This document shows, piece by piece, positions 1 to 7,409 of a stretch of DNA of 37,123 nt. Positions within the stretch are counted from its first letter, which is position 1. Each line of letters opens with the position of its first letter. Origin of the DNA: Massilia sp. (GTDB lineage: Bacteria > Pseudomonadota > Gammaproteobacteria > Burkholderiales > Burkholderiaceae_D); the NCBI GenBank assembly GCA_025359245.1, contig JANYGW010000009.1:1-37123 (forward strand). The letters run 5' to 3'. The translations under genes were made by a program, and so were the position numbers. The notes below the pieces were generated by a model. The model was not told the DNA's origin, did not search any database, and saw nothing but the letters and a program-made list of their open reading frames with translations.

Positions 1-123
1 ATCGGCCAGTGGCCAGGCAAGGCCTCGGCACCAGCATAATGTAGTCGCCACAACGAGGGGTCGGGCCTGGCGGCATTTTCTTACTCGCGTCATGCGAGAG
101 GAGAAGGTGCGCGCCCGAAGTCC

Positions 124-573
124 CTACCTTTCACAGTAACCTTCTACCGAGGCGCGGTTCAGCAAAATGTCGCGCACAATTTTGTATTCTTCAAGACGAG
201 CGAAGTCCCGCTCAGTTGGATTTTCTATGCGCGTCAGATCCATGTTCTCCGCGTTGTCGGCCAACTTCACTGTACGCGCGATTGCGTTGGCCGCTGCTTT
301 GTGGGCCGCTTGTATGCGCGATTCACCGGGCCGCTTGGTCAGCGCATCGATGGCGCCGGTGACCTCGGGCGGAAAGCCCTCCGTAATCAGCTGTTGCAGC
401 GTCACATCGGTGTCTTCAACGACATCGTGAAGCATGGCCGCCATGCGTTCGTGCGCCGACGTAACGCGCAGCATGACGCGCAAGGGATGCAAGATGTATG
501 CTTCCCCCGCCTTGTCCAGCTGGGACGCATGTGCCGTAGCGGCAATCGCAATCGCGCGTTCTAACGTTGCCAT
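124..573 (-). CDS. Small SpoT/MESH1-like HD-domain hydrolase
   Basis: 149 residues. The protein is a single HD-type hydrolase domain like the (p)ppGpp hydrolase half of RelA/SpoT. Visible signatures are a histidine in an AHASQ segment (about residues 14-18), the metal-binding LHDVVEDT motif in the middle, and a KLADNAEN segment near residue 105 that resembles the KLADRxxN motif of SpoT. There is no synthetase, TGS or ACT domain, so it resembles stand-alone small alarmone hydrolases. The start at 573 is chosen because GGAG lies 8 bases upstream; a start 45 bases further out has no such site. Hydrolysis of ppGpp is inferred from the family; other nucleotide substrates are possible. It has no obvious operon partner. 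Confidence 0.8.
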   Translation of the reverse strand: MATLERAIAIAATAHASQLDKAGEAYILHPLRVMLRVTSAHERMAAMLHDVVEDTDVTLQQLITEGFPPEVTGAIDALTKRPGESRIQAAHKAAANAIARTVKLADNAENMDLTRIENPTERDFARLEEYKIVRDILLNRASVEGYCER

Positions 574-851
574 GGTGAGATCTCCGAGTGGATAAAGGTA
601 CGTACTGTCAACATTCAATTGTACGCGACCGCGAACGGGTAGATTCGAGACATATCTGCCGCAACACGAGCTCAGCAGGATCGCGGTTTGTGACGCTTGT
701 GCCCGCCCGCTCGTTCACGCTTGCCCCCAAGACGCTGGCACGGGTAAAGAAGAAAACAGCCCAACTCGACAAGGAAGGAAAAAGCGTGATCGAGGGAGCT
801 CAGGATCAGTGCGTACCATTCTTGTAGGCAGCAACCCTTGGCGCGCTGGCG

Positions 852-1385
852 CTAGTCCAGTGCGTCCATGCGCTTGATTGCACGTGTGCGCAGTATCAGC
901 CGGATCGCTGCGTAAGCGAACAAGGCCGTGACCATGACCAGGAACCATCCCACCAGCCGGAATCTATTATCGAGGATGCTATCGTTCCCGGTCGCCAGCA
1001 TGAACCAGTAAAAAAACAACCAAAACGCAAAGTGTTTCTGGACCCGGTTATGCATGTTCAGGCGCGATGCGTTGTCGGTAAAAATCGCCGGCACCTTGCC
1101 GTCGACGATTTCCTTGCGCCAGTACTGCCAGTCGTCGGCTTCGGTGGCGAGCTCCCAGCCGGCGTCTTCAATCAACTGGCGGTAGTCAGGTTCGCCGCCG
1201 TTCTTGTTGAAGTCCAGCCGATAGGCGACGTCGGCCGGCGCGCCCTGGCGGAAGGTCCAGAGCCAGGAGTTCGACACCTTGCTCAGATGGAGTCCCTTGG
1301 CCGCCATCGCGCGCAGCCATTGCTCCAGCTTGGCGTCCTGGTCGGTCCAGAATACCTTGATTTCCCTGACTGTTTCACCGCTCAT
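852..1385 (-). CDS. DUF2812-type membrane protein paired with a PadR regulator
   Basis: 177 residues. The N-terminal two thirds is soluble and has the tryptophan-rich pattern typical of DUF2812 proteins (KVFWTDQDAKLEQWLRAMAA near the start, WEL and DDWQYWRKE further on). The C-terminal third has two hydrophobic segments, around residues 115-130 and 142-165, followed by a basic tail, so it is probably anchored in the inner membrane. The start at 1385 follows AAGGAG by 7 bases. It overlaps the end of the upstream PadR gene by 11 bases, so translation is probably coupled. DUF2812 genes are commonly found next to PadR regulators; the biochemical role is unknown. Confidence 0.8.
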   Translation of the reverse strand: MSGETVREIKVFWTDQDAKLEQWLRAMAAKGLHLSKVSNSWLWTFRQGAPADVAYRLDFNKNGGEPDYRQLIEDAGWELATEADDWQYWRKEIVDGKVPAIFTDNASRLNMHNRVQKHFAFWLFFYWFMLATGNDSILDNRFRLVGWFLVMVTALFAYAAIRLILRTRAIKRMDALD

Positions 1386-1716
1386 GTGTCGCTCCTTGCG
1401 CATGTTTCAACGCTGCCTGCCCGTTGCGTACCATGATGGCGAGGCGGCGTATGTGTTCTTGTAATACCAGGCGTCCTTTGGTCGTCAGCGCATAAGTCTT
1501 GCGGCGGTCCACTTCGCTGACCTTCTGGATCAGGCCTTGCTTTTCCAGCGTCGCGAAGGCGCCGTACAGCGTTCCGGGACCGATCACCACGCTGCCTTCG
1601 CTGATCGTTTCCACTTTCTGCATGATGGCGTAGCCGTGCATCGGCTCGTCGAGCGCCACCAGGACGTAGAAAGTCGCCTCGGACAGCGGCAGATAGGTTG
1701 AAAAATTGATGTCCAT
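1375..1716 (-). CDS. PadR-family transcriptional regulator
   Basis: 113 residues, the length of a short (subfamily 2) PadR protein. It carries the winged-helix fold signature: LSEATFYVLVALDEPMHGYA at residues 12-31, the IGPGTLYGAFATLEKQGLI recognition region around residues 45-63, and the DRRKTYALTTKGR wing and dimerisation start. Such proteins repress membrane or transport genes and often their own promoter, with release on ligand binding. It is the first gene of a two-gene unit with the DUF2812 gene. A 34-base dyad lies about 30 bases upstream of its start and is a likely operator. The ligand cannot be read from the sequence. Confidence 0.88.
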   Translation of the reverse strand: MDINFSTYLPLSEATFYVLVALDEPMHGYAIMQKVETISEGSVVIGPGTLYGAFATLEKQGLIQKVSEVDRRKTYALTTKGRLVLQEHIRRLAIMVRNGQAALKHAQGATHER

Positions 1717-1745
1717 GTCGGGCGAATCCTTACATCGTTTGCCGG

Positions 1746-1779
1746 TATATCGGGAGTCGACATATCGACAGTCGCTATA
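1746..1779. promoter_or_regulatory. Candidate PadR operator (34-bp dyad)
   Basis: The segment has the symmetric layout TATA-6-GTCGA-4-TCGAC-6-TATA, centred between 1762 and 1763, and ends 30 bases before the padR start. PadR proteins bind dyads of this kind near their own promoters. The symmetry is seen in the sequence; the operator role is inferred. Confidence 0.45.
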
Positions 1780-1803
1780 CTATCACCGCTTATCGCCCTG
1801 GCA

Positions 1804-1840
1804 ACAAAAAAATCAGCCTGCCCTTGCGGGGAGGCTGATT
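1804..1840 (-). terminator. Rho-independent terminator of nudJ-mnmA
   Basis: Read on the minus strand, a 13-base-pair stem with one mismatch (AATCAGCCT paired with AGGCTGATT, plus inner C/G pairs, loop near 1824-1827) is followed by a run of seven T. It lies about 20 bases after the mnmA stop codon. The stem may also act weakly in the other direction. Confidence 0.9.
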
Positions 1841-1859
1841 TTTCGTGCCACGGGCTGGG

Positions 1860-2960
1860 TTATTTTGTCGAGCTGTCGATGATCCCGCCGCCCAGGCACA
1901 CGTCGCCGTCGTACAGCACGGCCGACTGGCCCGGCGTGACCGCCCACTGCGGATCGGTGAAGTCGAGCGCGAACTGGCTCATGCCGTCCGGCGTCAGCAT
2001 GCACGCCACGTCGGCCTGGCGGTAGCGCGTCTTGGCCGACATTGCGCGCGCTTGCGGTGGCACGCCCGCCACCCAGCTGGCCTGGTCGGCGCGCAGGGCG
2101 CCCGACAGCAGCCACGGATGGTCATGTCCCTGCACGATGTATAGCGTATTATTTTCGATGTCCTTGCGCGCCACGTACCAGGCGTCGCTGCTGCCGTCGT
2201 CGTTCCTGTACTTCTTCATGCCGCCCACGCCGATGCCCTTGCGCTGGCCCAGCGTGTAGAACGACAGGCCCACGTGCTCGCCCACGACGGTGCCGTCGTC
2301 GGTCTTCATCGGGCCCGGCTTGTACGACAGGTAGCGGTTCAAAAAATCGCGGAACGGCCGTTCTCCGATGAAGCAGATGCCGGTCGAATCCTTCTTGGCC
2401 GCATTTGGCAGCATCAGTTTTTCGGCGATCTTGCGCACTTCGGTCTTCGGGATTTCGCCGAGCGGGAACAAGGTCTTGGACAACTGCGCCTGATTCAGCC
2501 GGTGCAGGAAGTAGCTCTGGTCCTTGGTATGGTCGACCGCCTTGAGCAGCTCGAAACTGCCGGCGTTGTCGCGCACCCGCGCATAGTGGCCGGTCGCGAT
2601 CAGGTCGGCGCCGAGCAGCATCGCATGGTCGAGGAAGGCCTTGAACTTGATCTCGGCGTTGCACAGCACGTCCGGATTCGGCGTGCGCCCGGCCTGGTAC
2701 TCGCGCAGGAATTCGGCGAACACGCGGTCCTTGTATTCTGCCGCGAAGTTGACCGCTTCGATGTCGACCCCGACCACGTCGGCCACGCTGGCCGCGTCGA
2801 TCCAGTCCTGGCGCGACGAGCAGAATTCGGAATCGTCGTCGTCTTCCCAGTTTTTCATGAACAGGCCGATCACTTCGTAGCCTTGTTCCTTGAGCATCCA
2901 CGCCGCGACCGAGGAGTCGACGCCGCCCGACATGCCGATCACGACTTTTTTCTTGGTCAT
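1860..2960 (-). CDS. mnmA: tRNA-specific 2-thiouridylase MnmA
   Basis: 366 residues, the usual MnmA length. The enzyme adenylates and then thiolates U34 in the wobble position of tRNA for Lys, Glu and Gln, receiving sulfur from a Tus-type relay or cysteine desulfurase. Near the N-terminus it has the PP-loop [12 protein letters not shown] (residues 9-20). The segment [14 protein letters not shown] carries the first catalytic cysteine, and [13 protein letters not shown] carries the second (the C-x-x-F/I context of the persulfide site). The start at 2960 overlaps the nudJ stop in ATGA, which fixes it well. The nudJ-mnmA order is also found in Escherichia coli. A strong terminator follows. Confidence 0.97.
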   Translation of the reverse strand: MTKKKVVIGMSGGVDSSVAAWMLKEQGYEVIGLFMKNWEDDDDSEFCSSRQDWIDAASVADVVGVDIEAVNFAAEYKDRVFAEFLREYQAGRTPNPDVLCNAEIKFKAFLDHAMLLGADLIATGHYARVRDNAGSFELLKAVDHTKDQSYFLHRLNQAQLSKTLFPLGEIPKTEVRKIAEKLMLPNAAKKDSTGICFIGERPFRDFLNRYLSYKPGPMKTDDGTVVGEHVGLSFYTLGQRKGIGVGGMKKYRNDDGSSDAWYVARKDIENNTLYIVQGHDHPWLLSGALRADQASWVAGVPPQARAMSAKTRYRQADVACMLTPDGMSQFALDFTDPQWAVTPGQSAVLYDGDVCLGGGIIDSSTK

Positions 2961-3463
2961 TGCGTTACATCCGTTTGTATGGTGAGCCCGCCCTCGAACA
3001 CGGAGGCGTGGGTGTGCAGCAGTTCCAAAGGCGCGCGCTTGCCGGCCAGGTAATCGTCCACGCACTGCAGCACGATCGGGCTGCGGTGGCGCTCGGGGCA
3101 GGCCGCGATCTGCTCGCGCGTCATCCACAAGGTGCGCAGGATGCCGTCGTCGAGCGGCTGGTCATGCTCTTTTCCCGGCACGCCGCAAAACGTGAAGCGC
3201 AGGTAGGTGACGTCCGTGCCGCGCCGCTTCGACGTGTAGCGCGACATATACATGCCCACCAGCGCGGTCGGCGTGAAGTCGTGCGCCGTCTCTTCCAGCA
3301 CTTCGCGCACCACCGCCTGGGCCAAAGTTTCGAGCGGATCCAGATGGCCGGCCGGCTGGTTCAGCCGGATGCCTTCGCTGGTTTCTTCCTCGATCAGCAG
3401 GAATTGGCCATCGCGCTCAATGACGGCGGCAACGGTGACGGAAGGCTTCCAGATGTGCGGCAT
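2957..3463 (-). CDS. nudJ: NUDIX hydrolase, NudJ-like phosphatase
   Basis: 168 residues. A complete Nudix box is visible around residues 39-61: G-x5-E-x7-REVLEET, beginning GHLDPLE and ending [10 protein letters not shown]. The family member NudJ (YmfB) of E. coli dephosphorylates thiamine pyrophosphate precursors and nucleoside triphosphates, and is also encoded directly before mnmA; that shared order supports the NudJ assignment over a generic Nudix protein. The start at 3463 has AAGGA 7 bases upstream. A possible promoter is a TAAAAT -10 on the minus strand at 3488-3493, with a TTGGGC box 19 bases further out, which is a rather long spacer. Confidence 0.85.
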   Translation of the reverse strand: MPHIWKPSVTVAAVIERDGQFLLIEEETSEGIRLNQPAGHLDPLETLAQAVVREVLEETAHDFTPTALVGMYMSRYTSKRRGTDVTYLRFTFCGVPGKEHDQPLDDGILRTLWMTREQIAACPERHRSPIVLQCVDDYLAGKRAPLELLHTHASVFEGGLTIQTDVTQ

Positions 3464-3648
3464 GGGCGTCCTTGAAAAAGTGCCGCCATTTTACCTTGCG
3501 CCGCAACACAGTGCCCAAGTGCCAGAAAGCCACAGCGATCTGATACAGTTTTGCGGGCACAAATGCAGGATGCGTAGCATAACCGGTTTGAAAATCGAGG
3601 ATCACATCTAGAAAAAACGAACGGTAGTTCTATTTTCCGGTTTCCGTG

Positions 3649-3654
3649 TAATAT
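3649..3654 (+). promoter_or_regulatory. Possible -10 box of the pntAA-panD-pntAB-pntB operon
   Basis: TAATAT lies 33 bases before the pntAA start codon. The -35 region (TAGTTC at a near-correct distance) is a poor match, so this call rests mainly on the -10 box, the position and the local AT richness. A ribosome binding site TAGGAG sits 7 bases before the ATG at 3687. Confidence 0.35.
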
Positions 3655-3686
3655 CCTAGCCAACTTATCAATTTTAGGAGTCGTTC

Positions 3687-4799
3687 ATGAGAATAGGCAT
3701 ACCGGCCGAAACGCGGCCGGGGGAAACCCGCGTCGCTGCAACGCCCGAGACAGTCAAGAAGCTCGCCGCCAAGCACCAGGTTATCGTCCAATCCGGCGCG
3801 GGCTTGATGGCCTCCGTGATCGATGAAGCTTATGTTGCCGCCGGCGCCACCGTGGGCACTGCCGCCGATGCCTTCGGCTGCGACGTGGTGCTCAAGGTAC
3901 GCGCCCCGAATGCCGACGAGCGCGCGCTGATGAAGCCCGACGCGGTCCTGATCGGCATGCTCAATCCTTTCGACGCCGATAACATCGCCGCCATGGCGGC
4001 TGCCAAGCTGCGCGCCTTCGCGCTCGAAGCGGTGCCGCGCATTACGCGCGCCCAGTCGATGGACGTGCTGTCCTCGCAAGCGAACATCGCCGGCTACAAG
4101 GCCGTGATGGTGGCAGCGAACACCTACGGGCGCTTCATGCCGATGCTGATGACCGCCGCCGGCACCGTGAAAGCGGCGCGCGTGCTGATCATGGGCGTGG
4201 GCGTGGCCGGTTTGCAGGCGATCGCCACCGCCAAGCGCCTCGGCGCCGTGATCGAAGCGTCCGATGTGCGTCCGCCCGTCAAGGAGCAGGTCGAGTCGCT
4301 CGGCGCCAAGTTCATCGACGTGCCGTTCCTGACGGACGAAGAAAAAGAAATCGCCAAGGGCGTGGGCGGCTATGCGCGCTCGATGCCGGCCGACTGGATG
4401 CGGCGCCAGGGTGAACTGGTCCATGAACGCGCCAAGCTGGCCGACATCATCATCACCACCGCGCTCATTCCCGGGCGCGCCGCGCCTGTCCTGATTTCCG
4501 AAGAAACCGTCAAGGCCATGAAACCCGGCTCGGTGATCGTCGACCTGGCCGTTTCGCAGGGCGGCAACTGCCCGCTGTCGGAACTGAACAAGACCGTCGT
4601 CAAGCACGGCGTGCACATCATCGGCGAGCCGGACCTGGCCACGCTGGTGCCGGCCGATGCATCGGCCCTGTATGCGCGCAACGTGCTCGACTTCCTCAAG
4701 CTGATCATCGACAAGGACGACCAGCTGGTCATCGACCGCGAGGACGAGATCCTCAAGGCGACCCTGGTCTGCGCCAGCGGCGAAGTGCTGCGCAAGTAA
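3687..4799 (+). CDS. pntAA: NAD(P) transhydrogenase subunit alpha part 1 (NAD(H)-binding domain I)
   Basis: 370 residues, matching the separate alpha-1 subunit of three-gene transhydrogenases. It binds NAD(H) in the cytoplasm and passes hydride to the NADP(H) domain in PntB. Visible features are the N-terminal alanine-dehydrogenase-like start (RIGIPAETRPGETRVAATPE), a Rossmann glycine motif IMGVGVAGLQAIATAKRLGA near residues 168-187, and the RQGELVHERAKLADIIITTA and PGSVIVDLAVSQGGNCP segments conserved in AlaDH/PNT proteins. It is first in an operon with panD, pntAB and pntB. The start at 3687 has a good TAGGAG site. Confidence 0.96.
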   Translation: MRIGIPAETRPGETRVAATPETVKKLAAKHQVIVQSGAGLMASVIDEAYVAAGATVGTAADAFGCDVVLKVRAPNADERALMKPDAVLIGMLNPFDADNIAAMAAAKLRAFALEAVPRITRAQSMDVLSSQANIAGYKAVMVAANTYGRFMPMLMTAAGTVKAARVLIMGVGVAGLQAIATAKRLGAVIEASDVRPPVKEQVESLGAKFIDVPFLTDEEKEIAKGVGGYARSMPADWMRRQGELVHERAKLADIIITTALIPGRAAPVLISEETVKAMKPGSVIVDLAVSQGGNCPLSELNKTVVKHGVHIIGEPDLATLVPADASALYARNVLDFLKLIIDKDDQLVIDREDEILKATLVCASGEVLRK

Positions 4800-4829
4800 C
4801 AAATCTCCACATTTAGAAAGAAGTAGAAG

Positions 4830-5195
4830 ATGTCCATGCAACGAGTAATGCTGCGTTCCAAACTCCACCGCGTCACGGTAACCCAGGCCGACCTGCACTA
4901 TGAAGGTTCCTGCGGTATCGATGCGGACCTGCTGGACGCGGCCGATATCTGGGTCAATGAAAAAATCGAGCTGTACAACGTCAACAACGGCGAGCGTTTC
5001 GCAACCTATGCGATCGAAGGCCTGCGCGGCAGCGGCTGCATTCAGCTCAATGGCGCTGCGGCGCGCAAGGCGCAGCTGGGCGACCTGCTGATCATCTGCA
5101 CCTATGGGCCGATGGACGAAGCACAGGCGAAGGAATACACCCCGAAAGTCGTATTCGTTGACGGGAACAACAAAATCACGGGAATGAAGAAGTAA
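4830..5195 (+). CDS. panD: Aspartate 1-decarboxylase proenzyme PanD
   Basis: 121 residues. PanD decarboxylates L-aspartate to beta-alanine for pantothenate and coenzyme A synthesis. The proenzyme cleaves itself at Gly-Ser in the motif YEGSCGID (here Gly26-Ser27), making the pyruvoyl cofactor at the new N-terminus. Other family landmarks are the N-terminal [16 protein letters not shown] and the [15 protein letters not shown] region. The gene sits 30 bases after pntAA and 26 bases before pntAB, on the same strand, so it is almost certainly in the pnt transcript. That position between transhydrogenase subunits is unusual. An alternative start two codons later (ATG at 4836) is possible; the local ribosome site (AGAAG) is weak. 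Confidence 0.96.
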   Translation: MSMQRVMLRSKLHRVTVTQADLHYEGSCGIDADLLDAADIWVNEKIELYNVNNGERFATYAIEGLRGSGCIQLNGAAARKAQLGDLLIICTYGPMDEAQAKEYTPKVVFVDGNNKITGMKK

Positions 5196-5221
5196 TCTTT
5201 CGAAAAACAATAGGGGGCAAC

Positions 5222-5551
5222 ATGGATCTTGAAGTCAGCCATACCATCATCAATCTGATCATCTTCGTGCTGGCGATTTACGTCGGCTACCACGTGGTGT
5301 GGACCGTCACGCCAGCGCTGCATACGCCGCTGATGGCCGTGACGAACGCGATTTCGGCGATCATCATCGTCGGCGCCATGCTCGCAGCGGGCCTGACCAC
5401 CGGCATCATCGGCCAGGTCAGCGGCACGCTGGCGGTGGCGCTGGCGGCGGTCAATGTGTTCGGCGGCTTCCTGGTCACCCAGCGCATGCTCGAAATGTTC
5501 AAGAAGAAGGAGCCGAAAGTGAAGGCGCCAGCAGCAGGAGATCACGCATGA
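5222..5551 (+). CDS. pntAB: NAD(P) transhydrogenase subunit alpha part 2 (membrane)
   Basis: 109 residues with three hydrophobic segments (about residues 7-30, 36-58 and 62-82) and a charged C-terminus rich in lysine. This matches the small membrane subunit that, with PntB, forms the proton channel of transhydrogenase. A ribosome site AGGGGG lies 5 bases upstream of the ATG. Its stop codon overlaps the pntB start in ATGA, indicating coupled translation. Confidence 0.94.
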   Translation: MDLEVSHTIINLIIFVLAIYVGYHVVWTVTPALHTPLMAVTNAISAIIIVGAMLAAGLTTGIIGQVSGTLAVALAAVNVFGGFLVTQRMLEMFKKKEPKVKAPAAGDHA

Positions 5552-7011
5552 ATTTCATCACCATGAACATGGTCACGATGTTCTACCTGATCGCCTCGGT
5601 ATGCTTCATCCAGGCGCTCAAGGGATTGTCGTCCCCGTCCACCGCGCGCAAGGGTAACGCCTTCGGCATGATCGGCATGGGCATCGCCACGGTCACCACG
5701 CTGCTGCTGATCCTCAAGCTCAAATCGATGTCGACGGCGGTGGCCGACGGTGGCCTGGGCTACGGCCTGGTGCTGCTCGGCGTCGTGCTCGGCGGCGGCA
5801 TCGGCACCTTCGCAGCCAAGAAGGTAGAAATGACCAAGATGCCGGAACTGGTCGCGGCGATGCACTCGCTGATCGGCCTGGCCGCAGTGTGCATCGCGAT
5901 TGCCGCGGTGTCGGAACCTTCGGCCTTCGGCATCGCTGCCCACGGCATGGCGCTGCCGTTCGGTAACCGCCTCGAGCTGTTCCTCGGAACCTTCGTCGGC
6001 GCCGTGACGTTCTCCGGTTCGGTGATCGCGTTCGGCAAGCTGTCGGGCAAATACAAGTTCCGCCTGTTCCAGGGCGCGCCGGTCAGCTTCCCCGGCCAGC
6101 ACTTGCTGAACCTCGCGGTCGCCGTGGCGCTGGTCGCACTGGGCCTGGTGTTCTGCTTCGCGCCTGGCGTCGAACCTTCGTGGACTCCGTTCATCGTCAT
6201 GGCGGTGCTGGCGTTCGTGCTCGGTGTGTTGATCATCATCCCGATCGGCGGCGCCGACATGCCGGTGGTCGTCTCCATGCTGAACAGCTATTCCGGCTGG
6301 GCCGCGGCGGGTATCGGCTTCTCGCTGAACAACTCGATGCTGATCATCGCCGGTTCGCTGGTCGGTTCTTCCGGCGCGATCCTGTCGTACATCATGTGCA
6401 AGGCGATGAACCGTTCGTTCTTCAACGTGATCCTGGGCGGCTTCGGCGGCGAAGCGGTTGCCGCTGCCGACGGCGCGCAGGAACAGCGTCCGTACAAGGC
6501 CGGTTCGGCCGAAGACGCGGCTTTCATCATGAGCAATGCAGAAACCGTCATCATCGTCCCTGGCTACGGCCTGGCGGTGGCGCGCGCCCAGCACTCGTTG
6601 AAAGAGCTGGTCGAGAAGCTGACCCACAAGGGCGTGATCGTCAAGTATGCGATCCATCCGGTTGCGGGCCGCATGCCTGGCCACATGAACGTGCTGCTGG
6701 CCGAGGCCGAAGTACCGTACGACCAGGTATTCGAGATGGAAGACATCAACGGTGAATTCGGCCAGACCGACGTGGTGCTGGTGCTGGGCGCGAACGACGT
6801 GGTCAACCCGGCCGCCAAGGATCCGAAGTCGGCGATTGCCGGCATGCCGATCCTGGAGGCGTACAAGGCCAAGAGCATCATCGTCAACAAGCGCTCGATG
6901 GCCTCCGGCTATGCGGGCCTGGACAATGACCTGTTCTACCAGGCCAATACCATGATGGTGTTCGGCGATGCGAAGAAGGTGATCGAGGCGATGGTCAAGG
7001 CCGTCGACTAA
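5548..7011 (+). CDS. pntB: NAD(P) transhydrogenase subunit beta
   Basis: 487 residues. The N-terminal half has about eight or nine transmembrane segments forming the proton channel. The C-terminal soluble part (about residue 310 onward) is domain III, which binds NADP(H): the [18 protein letters not shown] segment is the nucleotide-binding loop, followed by the [18 protein letters not shown] and [11 protein letters not shown] motifs. The enzyme uses the proton gradient to reduce NADP+ with NADH. The start at 5548 overlaps pntAB by four bases and is preceded by GGAG inside pntAB. A terminator follows 24 bases after the stop. Confidence 0.97.
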   Translation: MNFITMNMVTMFYLIASVCFIQALKGLSSPSTARKGNAFGMIGMGIATVTTLLLILKLKSMSTAVADGGLGYGLVLLGVVLGGGIGTFAAKKVEMTKMPELVAAMHSLIGLAAVCIAIAAVSEPSAFGIAAHGMALPFGNRLELFLGTFVGAVTFSGSVIAFGKLSGKYKFRLFQGAPVSFPGQHLLNLAVAVALVALGLVFCFAPGVEPSWTPFIVMAVLAFVLGVLIIIPIGGADMPVVVSMLNSYSGWAAAGIGFSLNNSMLIIAGSLVGSSGAILSYIMCKAMNRSFFNVILGGFGGEAVAAADGAQEQRPYKAGSAEDAAFIMSNAETVIIVPGYGLAVARAQHSLKELVEKLTHKGVIVKYAIHPVAGRMPGHMNVLLAEAEVPYDQVFEMEDINGEFGQTDVVLVLGANDVVNPAAKDPKSAIAGMPILEAYKAKSIIVNKRSMASGYAGLDNDLFYQANTMMVFGDAKKVIEAMVKAVD

Positions 7012-7033
7012 ACCGCTTCCGGACTTGCTCAAG

Positions 7034-7064
7034 AAACGCACGGCGCTGACCGTGCGTTTTTTTT
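7034..7064 (+). terminator. Rho-independent terminator of the pnt operon
   Basis: An ACGCACGG/CCGTGCGT stem of eight base pairs with a six-base loop is followed by eight T. It starts 23 bases after the pntB stop. Confidence 0.92.
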
Positions 7065-7094
7065 GAGCCACGAAAAGCGGCCTGACGGCAAACC

Positions 7095-7186
7095 AAACCA
7101 ACATCGCTCTTGCGCAGGCGAGAGCCCATGGCACGTCTGTGTACCCGTGCTATAGGCTCTCGCCTGCGCAAGAGCGATGTTGGTTT
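7095..7186. repeat. 92-base near-perfect hairpin (REP/MITE-like palindrome)
   Basis: Two perfectly complementary 32-base arms lie at 7095-7126 and 7155-7186. Inside them, after one C/A mismatch, 7128-7135 pairs with 7146-7153 (eight pairs, one G-T), leaving a ten-base loop at 7136-7145. There are no T runs at the ends, so it is not a simple terminator, and no target-site duplication was seen. It occupies the gap between the pnt terminator and the reverse transcriptase leader. It most resembles a REP-like or miniature mobile palindrome spread around genomes, but its place beside a reverse transcriptase leaves a functional link open. Confidence 0.85.
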
Positions 7187-7200
7187 CTGTTCCGTTAGCA

Positions 7201-7229
7201 TTGACGCTGCTTCAAATCTCCCCTACTGT
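7201..7229 (+). promoter_or_regulatory. Promoter-like pair before the reverse transcriptase leader
   Basis: TTGACG (7201-7206, five of six consensus bases) and TACTGT (7224-7229, three of six) are separated by exactly 17 bases. The predicted transcription start, near 7236, coincides with the first base of the left complementary end of the candidate non-coding RNA. The -10 box is weak. Confidence 0.45.
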
Positions 7230-7235
7230 AATGCC

Positions 7236-7404
7236 AAGGCGGATCCTTCAAGCCGGCAGGACCTTGCCTCGCGCAGGGAATCGCCTCTACGGGGTTACCC
7301 CGTGGGATATTCAATGCTTCGCATTTCACCGCAGGTGTCTCCGTGCACTCCGTGCACCGCTACTCATGCATCACGAGACTCGTTGAAGGCTTTCCGCCCC
7401 TTAC
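7236..7404 (+). ncRNA. Candidate retron-type msr-msd leader RNA
   Basis: About 169 bases directly upstream of the reverse transcriptase. The ends are complementary: 7236-7251 pairs with 7383-7402 in blocks of 7, 4 and 4 base pairs, separated by a 1x3 internal loop and a 2-base bulge, like the a1/a2 ends of retron RNAs. Between them are several short stem-loops: 7289-7303 (ACGGGGT around a single T), 7313-7325 (AATGC, loop TTC), and 7342-7357, where GTGCAC occurs twice in tandem copies of TCCGTGCAC. Size, position and architecture fit a retron RNA. However, the branching guanosine and a long msd stem cannot be assigned with confidence, and the tandem TCCGTGCAC could be an unrelated intergenic repeat. 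Confidence 0.4.
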
Positions 7405-7409
7405 TTCGC

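Noticed and set aside
588..827. Small plus-strand open frame of 79 codons
   Set aside because: No ribosome site, no recognisable motif and partial overlap with the 5' end of the minus-strand hydrolase transcript; the stretch 574-851 shows no gene that I can support.
3630..5210. Long open frame on the minus strand opposite pntAA and panD
   Set aside because: It is the complement of well-conserved genes and is very rich in His, Arg and Gln, the usual signature of a shadow frame in GC-rich DNA.
7095..7186. The long hairpin as the msd stem of a retron
   Set aside because: In retrons the long msd stem lies between msr and a2, close to the enzyme; here it precedes the other stem-loops and the promoter-like pair. 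An interspersed palindrome is the simpler reading.
7110..7409. Upstream extension of the reverse transcriptase reading frame
   Set aside because: The extension runs through one arm of the long hairpin and the leader stem-loops, and gives low-complexity Arg/Ser/Pro sequence with no family similarity.
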